Positions 54,201-64,000 of a stretch of 64,000 nt of DNA are shown one piece after another. Every line of letters starts with the position of its first letter. Position 1 is the first letter of the stretch. A program made the translations under genes and the position numbers. The notes under the pieces are model-generated. The model did not search any database. It saw only the letters and a list, made by a program, of their open reading frames with translations, and had not been told where the DNA came from. Source of the DNA: Euglena gracilis (taxonomy: Eukaryota > Euglenida > Euglenophyceae > Euglenales); assembly GCA_039621445.1 (NCBI GenBank), contig CP154956.1, positions 63,628,257 through 63,692,256 on the forward strand, in the 5' to 3' direction.

Positions 54201-54347
54201 AAAAGGTGCCTGCCCACAACTCATGAATCTAAACCCGTCCAACCCAGACCCTGATTGGCCTCTCCCGACTGTCCATTGCGTGGCCTGACGCATCCAATTA
54301 AAGCCTCAACCACGTCGGCCCCCTCTCCGTCGGACTCTCCTCCACCA
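51237..54347. other. Intergenic stretch; no confident gene
   Basis: Holds G/C-run inverted repeats at 51487-51795 (CTGACTGGTTTTTCG words), and 53025-53110, whose GGCACTTTGTGCCGACACC type sequence recurs at 61150-61215. Open frames at 52.5-52.9 and 53.4-53.6 kb lack splice or family support. Confidence 0.45.
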
Positions 54348-54348
54348 G
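54347..54348 (+). promoter_or_regulatory. Candidate spliced-leader acceptor of HSCB
   Basis: CTCCTCCACCAG ends 8 bases before the ATG at 54357, after a pyrimidine-rich stretch. In euglenids spliced leaders are commonly added at such an AG close to the start. Inferred, not shown. Confidence 0.45.
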
Positions 54349-54356
54349 TGACCACG

Positions 54357-57204
54357 ATGCGGCGTTTGTGCGCCACTGCGCTCCCCAACCTACGCCTGTG
54401 CCGGCGGTACGCCACGGCCGAGGCGCCGAACTACTTCGCGCTCTTCGGCTGGGAGCCGCGCTTCCCGCTGGACACCGCGGCCCTCGCCAAGGCTGCCCGC
54501 GCCTTGCAGAGCGAGTGCCACCCTGGCCAGGCCCCTCCCCTTCCCCTTCGGGAACTCTGGCAACCTGAGCCTTTTCTGTGACCTTGGAACTTGGCCACTT
54601 GCATGTGTGTGTCTCCTGAGGATTGCAGTGGTTGCTATACTTCCAAGCAAAAGTTGTCAGTTGAAAACCTAAGTTTTCTGGACTCGTTGTGAAAAGGGAC
54701 CTCGTTCAGCAAAGGTGTGGCAACTGATGCACACCACACTGGAATTTGGCACGTTTTGGTATCCACCTGGTTTTACAAGAAACCCACCAGGTTCAGTGGA
54801 AACCCACTCAGACGGGAAGAGTCCATCTATAAAGCATTGTCTTTCTTTTATCCCCTTTCTGCGAGCCTTTGATGGTGAGACAGGGGAGAGTGATCTTTTC
54901 CCCTTCCTTGAGAGTTTGGTGCCTGACACGGATAAGATGGTTGGTAAGTCCCCCGACGCTGTGAGGGAGGCACAGGACAAGTCCGCCGTCAGGGTCCTCT
55001 GCAGCGAACCCAAAAATAGCCCAATTCTTATTTCCTTGTGCCTATCTATGAAACACACTTATACAGTGTTCGAGCAAGAATGAGGGCTGAATCTGGACTG
55101 ATGGGTTTGGTGTGATGCTGCATTCTTCAGTCTGGGTACACAGCTGCAGATTAAAGAATTTGTTCTCTTACCACCTCTGCGGCTCACCCCCCTTTGTGGC
55201 TGAATCCCAGTGGAAATCACCCCCAAATGTTATGGGGGCCCTGCAATTGTTCATCAATGAGGGCTATGAAACCCTCCGCAACCCCCACACTCAGCCAAGG
55301 CAGGTGACAGTTGCCCAAACCGACAAGAAAAAGGGACACATCAGACAGACTGGTCCCGAGATCCCGGGGGGGGGGACCCAAATTGGGTATACTGAGTTGC
55401 TTCTTCCAACAGTTCTTATCCTTTTCCCCGTGTGTATTGAATCCCAAGGTTTGAGTTGTTGGATTCTTCACCTTTGAATAATAAATAATAATATATTCTA
55501 TTCATTGTTTATCAGGAGTTCATTTGGAATTTGTGTTCAAAAGTTGACATTTTTCTGCAAGCAAAGTTTTGGCATCCACTGTCCAATGCCGATCGATTCT
55601 GGCACTGGAATTTGTGATCCCGAATAGAATGACAAGGTTTGGACAACGTTCAAACGTATTGCTTGCAAACCTGACCGAGGCAGGCCCGGTTCCCACTGGG
55701 GTTCTCCAACTGGTGCCCCTTCCATTTCCCATGCTTCTTCCACCTGTCGAAAAAGCCCCCCCCCCCCAACCCCGATGGGTTGCCCGCCATGCCAGCGAGC
55801 CACCCACCTGCTGAGCCTGAAGGGCGTGGACACCACCAACATTGTACTGGCCCCAGAGTTCCTGATGGAGATGCTGGACGTGGGCACGGGGGGCCTCGTT
55901 GACCTTCAACATACGTTCGAATTTCTGTTTGAATAATATTGCACCCTTGATAGCTGCAATCCAAATCGAAGCGAAAACTTGCCCAGAGAAGTCCCAACCT
56001 ATGAAATCTCAAGGGGAAACCATGAGGTGTCAATGGTCTTTTGGCCAATTTGATCATTTGGCACCAGTGGTTCTCAGTGGGAGCATTTTTTTTTGGAACC
56101 AGGTGGGCGTCGCTTAAGCCGAAGTAGACCCCATCCTCCCGGGGTGGGGGTTCAGCCAGCCAGCAGCCTTTATCCAACTCTGGACCCCCCCATCAACGAG
56201 TTTAATTTTTTGCTGCCGCCCTTTGGCGGCTGGACGGTAATGAATTTTTGGCCTTTTGGTATTCAGTATGGGCAAAAAAATGGGTCGGATTTGGGCTGGC
56301 CAAGGCAATTATATGGGCAAAAAAAAATGATTTCTCGCATAATTGACAGTTTTGGGGGGTTTTTTGCGCTTTTGATTTTTTTTTGGTACCCGGTTCGACC
56401 CTGGGTTGGGCCCAGTTCCAGCCAGGGGACCCATATGGGGGGGGGCTCCAACCAACCAACTCTGGACTAGGTGACGCCCTGAATTAGGTTTCAAACGTCA
56501 AACCAGCTTTAAAGCAAACCCAGAGCCACTGGTAGCCAGTTTCAGTCAGCCCGACTTGAACAGGTTGGACCAATCGCAGGGGGACCGCTGTGGCCCGGAT
56601 GGAGCTGCTGTCGCTGGTGGAGCACCCGGACGAGGCCCAGCGGCAGCAACTGCAGCGGCAGTCGGAACAGTTCATGGAGCAGCAGAAGGCGGTCTTGCGC
56701 CCGTGGGACCCCCTTCCTTGGGCAATGTGCTTGCCCTCTTCGTTGATGTGGGTCAGAATCAACGACTGCGGTCGACCACAAATCGTTCATGGCAGCACTT
56801 TTCCTATTCGCCTTTCATCTTAAAGGATGCACGTTTTTGGGATGGTCGTACCGTACCCCCCCCCCGTGTCCAACGAACACCCCCTGTTCAGATGGCAATT
56901 GTTGTCACCTGAGTGTTTGTTGGACCACCGGGGGGGGGGGGTCAGACACAGCAAACTAGGCCAGAAGCGAAGCCAGTGCCAACCATAAACAGATGGAAAG
57001 CCTTAGTGCAACTATGGAATGGGGTGAGTCCCTCTCCCCCTCACAGCGGGTCCTGGCCCCCAGCAGCTTGAGGCGGCGTTCGAGGCGGGGGACCTGGACC
57101 GGGCGGCGCAGCTCACCGGCCAGCTGAAGTTCTTCATCAACACCACGGAGACCATCAAGGAGAAGCTGATGGGGGCAGGCTGGGTGAGCACCGCCAAGCA
57201 CTGA
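54357..57204 (+). CDS. HSCB: Iron-sulfur cluster co-chaperone HscB/Jac1 (mitochondrial J-protein)
   Basis: Hands the scaffold protein with its Fe-S cluster to mitochondrial Hsp70 and stimulates the ATPase. Exons: 54357-54524, 54931-54986, 55249-55303, 55796-55879, 56596-56691, 57061 (or 57064)-57204; about 200 residues, within the family's range. Residues 1-20 are basic and Arg-rich (MRRLCATALP, then NLRLCRRYAT), a likely mitochondrial presequence. The J-domain starts NYFALFGWEPRF; HPD is at 55-57, followed by KMVGKSPDAVREAQDKSA and INEGYETLRNP. Then come LLSLKGVD, PEFLMEML and the C-terminal helices ending QLKFFINTTETIKEKLM. The N-terminal Cys zinc module of animal HSCB is absent. Introns 1 and 2 are nonconventional, 3 and 5 are GT-AG, 4 looks hybrid. 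The HPD tripeptide is completed only after removing intron 1. Exon 3 may end a few codons earlier. Confidence 0.93.
54525..54930 (+). other. HSCB intron 1, nonconventional, inside the HPD motif
   Basis: Starts GGCCAGGC (CAG at +4 to +6) and ends GCCTGACACG (CTG at -8 to -6). CAGGC pairs with GCCTG. It lies between the codons for Pro56 and Asp57. No GT-AG alternative restores HPD. Confidence 0.85.
54987..55248 (+). other. HSCB intron 2, nonconventional
   Basis: Starts CGTCAGGG and ends CCCTGCAATT. CAGGG pairs with CCCTG. It splits an Ala codon (GC|G) and joins QDKSA to FINEGYETL, exactly the J-domain helix order. Confidence 0.87.
55880..56595 (+). other. HSCB intron 4, hybrid type
   Basis: The 5' end is GTGGGC (conventional GT, no CAG at +4). 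The 3' end is CTGTGGCC with CTG at -8 to -6 and no AG. The join PEFLMEMLD|RMELLSLVE keeps frame. Intermediate introns of this sort are reported in euglenids, but this boundary rests on the protein alignment by eye. Confidence 0.55.
56866..56933. repeat. GTCCAACGAACACCCCC family remnant in intron 5
   Basis: GTGTCCAACGAACACCCCCT, GTTCAGATGGC, TTGTCACCTGAGTGTTTGTT: the same order as the ends of 3336-3658 and as 50706-50795. Confidence 0.5.
56948..57014. repeat. Dispersed ~60-bp repeat, copy 3
   Basis: GGCCAGAAGCGAAGCCAGTG to AGCCTTAGTGCAACTA. It ends some 45 bases before the last HSCB exon. Confidence 0.6.
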
Positions 57205-58074
57205 TGGGCTTCAGGGCCCCGCACTGCTGCTGCACTGGCCCATTCCCCGTTGGGGGAGACAGCAGTGATGCGCAGTTTTTGCCCGCCGACCGCTGTGTGC
57301 AATGCAACTGCAAACGCCCCCCAAATGGAGGTAATGTACACTGGTACGATGCGAGTTGCCTCCTGCGGATATGTAACGCTCCTCGGGTGGTTGAAAAGAA
57401 CCCACAGATTTGCCGAGAAGCCTGGAATGTTGAACAGAGTCTGAAGGTGTCACCCCACAATACATTCCAAGGAGTAGGGTCAAGAGTGAGTGGTGAAAAT
57501 AGAAGAGGTCTTTTTTTCAGTGTGTTTGTCTTCTGGAGTAATTTTTTCGAGGTTTTGGAGATGCTTTTGAAGAATAATTATTGATCTGCCCCCTTGTGAT
57601 TTCTTCAATGGTCTCTTAGTCCATCGAGTTCAGAAGAAGTTGGGTCATTTGGTTGAAATTGCACGCCATCTTTCGCATTTTTTGTTGCTTTTTTCAATGA
57701 TGGGCAATGTTCTTTTGAGCTTCCTTATTTTGGCATTTGCTAACTTGGCATTTGCTTTTACCGAAAGCATTGTCAGCAACAGCATCCTTTATCTATGGAC
57801 TGAATTTGAGATTCATTTTTCCCGTGGTCTACATAGTTGTGCGTAACCTGGGAGGGATTGATGCTGTGCTGTCTGGAAGCGCTTGTTCATTGACGACCAA
57901 GTGTGACACCCCCCCCCCCCCCGGGAGACCGTCATGCCCAAGAACCTGTCAGGGTGTCCACTACCGGCCAACCGGTCAAGTGACAGTTTCCTGGGGGGCG
58001 TCTCAGCTCGCCTGCCAACATCCAGCCCAACCCACACCGTTCGCCGCCCCCATCGCCCCCTTCACCCATTCCAC
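57205..58074. other. Intergenic spacer between HSCB and the EF-hand gene
   Basis: No gene seen. It contains a C run at 57908-57921. The spacing of under 0.9 kb and same strand are compatible with polycistronic transcription followed by trans-splicing, but that is inference. Confidence 0.5.
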
Positions 58075-58076
58075 AG
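58075..58076 (+). promoter_or_regulatory. Candidate spliced-leader acceptor of the EF-hand gene
   Basis: CACCCATTCCACAG ends 22 bases before the ATG at 58099, preceded by a C/T-rich tract. Inferred from position only. Confidence 0.4.
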
Positions 58077-58098
58077 CCAACCCCACCGCCCCGAACGG

Positions 58099-60644
<2,546 letters not shown>

Positions 60645-60796
60645 ATGGGAAACAAAGGTGTATTTTTTTTCCTTTTTTCACACTATATCAAATTATACTA
60701 AAAACAAAAAAAACGAAAAAAATAGTTTTTACATACATCATATTTGGGCTGATTCTTGCAACAGTGTATAACAACAGGTTTTGTATACCCCCCCCC

Positions 60797-60986
60797 GTCC
60801 AACGACTGGCTTTGTCCAACGACCACCCACCTGGTCAGTAGCGACCTTTTTCCAGGTGATCATTTTTCCAGACATTCGTGTTTTTGACCACAGTCTTGTC
60901 CAACGACCACCGCCGGTCATTAACGATATTTGGCCAGAATAGCGACCCCCCCCCCGGTCAGCAGCGATATTTAGCGGTCGTTGGAC
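60797..60986. mobile_element. GTCCAACGACC inverted-end element
   Basis: Starts GTCCAACGAC and ends GGTCGTTGGAC. Internal GTCCAACGACCACC and CGGTCAGCAGCGATATTT words are repeated in both orientations. Non-coding. Confidence 0.6.
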
Positions 60987-61149
60987 AAGGGGGAGGTAAT
61001 ATTGGTTTTGTCACAGACTGTACCAGTGCACCACTTTTGTGCATGTCCATGCAGGCTTCTTTTTTAAGAACCTGGGGTCCCACACCTCGCCCCGGGGGGG
61101 GGGGGGGTCAACAACCCCCAAAACCGACCATCTGGATGCATTTTCTTCA

Positions 61150-61215
61150 AAAAAAATAATTCTGGCATTTCGCGCTGAAACCCACACGTGGACCCCCGGC
61201 AGGACCCCCAGCACA
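61150..61215. repeat. Dispersed repeat shared with 53.0 kb
   Basis: TTCTGGCATTTCGCGCTGAA, ACCCACACGTGGAC, CCCCGGCAGGAC resembles TTCTGGCACTTTGTGCCGAC, ACCCGTACCTGGAC, CTCCGGCACAGGAC at 53055-53100. Confidence 0.5.
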
Positions 61216-61305
61216 GGATCCACGGGGGAGTCTGGCTCTGGACCAGGGGGGATATTTATGTGCCTTTCCTAACAACATTTGCTGTTTTCTTTGCTTTAAT
61301 TCCAG

Positions 61306-61382
61306 GATGTCCTTCGTCATATTGTGCTTGTTGATTTTTCGGGGCGGGACTTCTGGAGTTGTGAGTGGTCAAACTACCAATA
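61306..61382 (+). CDS. Possible terminal exon, 25 codons
   Basis: After a good pyrimidine-AG acceptor (GCTTTAATTCCAG, ending at 61305) the frame reads DVLRHIVLVDFSGRDFWSCE, WSNYQ, stop. It looks protein-like and is not repeat-derived, but there is no partner exon I can join to it, and it is not clearly part of the EF-hand gene. Could be chance. Confidence 0.25.
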
Positions 61383-64000
61383 ATCCCATGGGCAATCTTA
61401 TCCTCCATTGCCAGTTCAACAAACCTGGGCCTTTCAGTTGGCTGTCCTCAAAACATCACATCAATTTTTGTGAACATCCCCACTTGGTTCATCAAGGCAA
61501 AGGCTGGGGCCTCACCGGAACAGTATACACACGTTGCATAAGGTTCTTTCCCGGTCCATTTGTGACAACCTGCCGCTTTGAAAGGAGTTGTTTTATGCAC
61601 AAGCAGGCCATATCAAAATGTGTCAGGTGGATTTTCATATACCCACATGCCCACGTGCATTCACAGGTTCTTGTGTGTTTGTTTTGATAAATAGGTGACC
61701 AACTTCTGTGCCAGGAAGCAGGTTTTATCCACACAGTTGCAAGATTTTGGACAATTGGTACAAAGGTTGGAGAATTTTATCAAAATAATGAAGAAATGAA
61801 GTGAAATGAAATGAAATGGGATAGCAAGCAATCCCTGTGCAAATTTTCTGTAAAAATTGCAAGGATAATTTGTTTGCCACCATGTAAAAGATTGCATTTT
61901 TTTGAAATGTGCCAAATGCACCACTCAGCACCAAAATATGCTGAAGGCCCCAAAAATCTGGCATCCATTCAAACAGAACACTGCAATTCTTTCTCCCCAA
62001 AGGAAAAAGGAACAGTTTAAGTCCTGATTTGATTACTGAAAGGAGAAAGGATAACATTGTGTTGGTGTGCAAGTTGCATAAAATGCACTTTGAAATCCAG
62101 CAGCTTTTTAATTTTTGACCTTTTAATTTTTTGCACAGTGAAAAAATATTTTCTCGAAGGATGACAAATTTCTGTAAGTCCTTTCCAGCCAGGGTTTTTT
62201 TTTGAAAAAAGTTTGGTGACCTAGTGGGGGGCGAGTGGACACCCGTGGTTTTCTTCTAATTTCGGCACAAAGCGCCGATAATATTTTGGAACCCAAAATT
62301 GACCCCCCCCCAAAGTGGTCCCCCCCAGGGGGTGGGTGGGTAGGTGGGTAGGTGGGTAGTACCCCTCTCTCCTTGGGTCCTCTGTTTCCAGCAGAAAAGT
62401 GTCCATTCAGGAGAGTTTTTAACTTGCAGCTTGCATCAGGGATTGGTGTTTTCCTTGAAATGGAGACAAGTCAAGATAAGTATGGAGCCCGAAACCCCAA
62501 ATACGGATAATTTTGGATAACTGCAGGGATACTGCGGTTATGGGGTCCAACATGGATGACAAGCAGGCTGAATTTCAGGTGGTGCACATGAGTGGGGCAC
62601 ATGGCCAAAAATGCTTCAAGGCACTTCCAGCGCCGAAGGCACCGGAAGCCCAAAAAGTCCATCTTGAGCACTTTTTTTTTGGCCCATGACCAACTTCTCA
62701 TGCCCCCCCCCCCCCGGTTGGACGACCGCTTAATCAAACTCTTGGGCATTTGTGAGGCTGCCCAAGGCTTACCTGCCCGCTTCTTTCCTTCAACGTAATA
62801 AGACTCCTCAAAATGTGCAATAACGCAAATCAATGCAAAAAAAATGCAAGCAAATGCAAGCAGGGATTGTTGTTTTATCTTTAATTGGGGGGGTTCAAAT
62901 TCTTATCCGTAGTTATCCGTGATTATCCGTAGTTGACGGATAATGGTCAACGCTTGCATTGACCATGTATGATTTGTGCTGACCAGGCCAACCATCCAAA
63001 AAAGGTTCAGATGCAATAGAAAAAGGCAGATTGAGTGCAATACAACCTCTAAAACGTCCAAATCCCACATCCCATTCATGCTGGTGTACATGATGAATGA
63101 CACATGAGACTCCTCCCCTCCTTGTCAGCAGACTGAATTTAACCAACGGGGGGAGCGGGGGGAGGGGTGACCCGGAGCGCCTGGGCAGGAAGGCACTCAT
63201 TTTTATACTGAGTGGCGTGCCTGAAATGCTTCAGTACAGGCTCGCCTCGCCGCTGTACTATGATCATGCGGCAAACGCCCATTGCCTTAGTCTGTGGTGG
63301 CCTAACTCGCACAGAAGTTTTTGCATGCGTTTGGCCACCTTAGAAGCCAACCTTTTGCCCCTTTCTTTCCCTGGCCCAATTTCAGTGATCTTTGGCCTGG
63401 GGACCATCTTTCAAAAGTTCAACACCTCATTTTTCGAATTCGAGGGATGTAATCTTTCCCACAGGCGGGTAAAACCCCTGTTGTGAGCCCCCCCATCTTT
63501 GTGCTCCTCACGCGACTCCCAGATGGTTCTCCGCAGGCATGGTGAAATTTTGCGGCCACGGAACTCGGGTGTACTGCAATGAAACAAATGGGAGCGGCCT
63601 CTGCCACTGGAAATGGGCTCGCAACGCATTGGAAAGGCCCGTCTAAAAATGAAGTTGATGGTTCCAGACAGGTGCCAGGGACAGTGGTTCCCTGTTCCAG
63701 GCAACCACCATCAAGGCTGCCATGTGCTTTAGATCAGTTCGCTCTGATTGCAGTGAGACGCCCAGGACCAATCTCCCACCCTCAGAGAATAAACAAGAGA
63801 GTTCGTCATTGCAATCATTGCACATCTGTGACATGGCACCCTGGTTTTGATTTTACCGATTGTGTTTCTATTGTGCAGCCGGCAATGACACACAAATTTT
63901 AAATTACAAATTAGCATAATTGTTTGCACATATGCACTATGTGAACCAATTTCAATAAACCATGTCCAAGATAAGGCTGCCATCCACCTGTCTTGCATTG
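61383..64000. other. No confident gene to the window end
   Basis: Mostly AT-rich spacer with ATCCGTAGTTATCCGTGATT repeats at 62905-62945. A short frame at about 63540-63650 (VKFCGHGTRVYCNETNGSGL, CHWKWARNA) after a CGCAG acceptor looks like a possible exon but is unsupported. Confidence 0.4.

Noticed and set aside
63540-63650. Possible Cys-rich exon
   Set aside because: Protein-like over 30 codons after an AG, but no joinable neighbour and no family.

Overview
The window reads as nuclear DNA of a eukaryote, most probably a euglenid (Euglena-like; the related diplonemids are the main alternative). The decisive evidence is in the right-hand third. A recognisable mitochondrial iron-sulfur co-chaperone gene (HSCB/Jac1, six exons, 54357-57204) and a small EF-hand protein gene (four exons, 58099-60644) can only be read through if several introns without GT-AG ends are removed. 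Those introns carry CAG at +4 to +6 and CTG at -8 to -6, with complementary flanks. That is the signature described for euglenid nonconventional introns. The same genes also hold ordinary GT-AG introns. Exons are rich in G/C at third codon positions. Candidate AG acceptors for spliced-leader addition lie 8 nt (HSCB) and 22 nt (EF-hand) before the ATGs.

Layout. 1-38 kb is a dense, nested graveyard of mobile elements with no intact gene. (a) Non-LTR retrotransposon pol fragments lie at 2.6-4.5, 18.2-18.5, 24.4-25.1, 28.6-28.9 and 30.2-31.3 kb. (b) Tyrosine-recombinase (Crypton-like) relics lie at 4.7-6.0, 9.5-10.0, 18.7-20.2 and 25.2-25.9 kb; one sits in an element with long inverted termini. 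(c) hAT transposase relics lie at 6.1-6.8, 8.4-8.7, 10.4-10.6 and 11.5-12.2 kb. At least four hAT-like elements have exact 8-bp target duplications. (d) Many short elements have termini that are a word of about 5-8 bases followed by a long C or G run, flanked by TA; the same words recur inside in both orientations. (e) Minisatellites (33 bp; TAGAGG) and long perfect or near-perfect palindromes are also present.

38-44 kb is AT-richer, with diverged tandem repeats and one unexplained 172-codon ORF (41842-42360). 44-64 kb is the gene-bearing part. It holds an unrecognised multi-exon gene (about 44139-51236), then HSCB, then the EF-hand gene, all on the + strand. Between 61.3 and 64 kb I see only weak exon candidates. 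Introns and spacers here still hold copies of repeats found in the left part, so both halves belong to the same genome.

The genes do not form an obvious pathway. HSCB delivers the Fe-S scaffold to mitochondrial Hsp70; the EF-hand protein probably binds calcium; the third gene is unknown. The most interesting content is the set of nonconventional introns (one splits the HPD tripeptide of HSCB, another splits an EF-hand loop) and the large, apparently undescribed family of TA-flanked homopolymer-plus-word inverted-repeat elements. All exon joins and repeat boundaries were worked out by eye.
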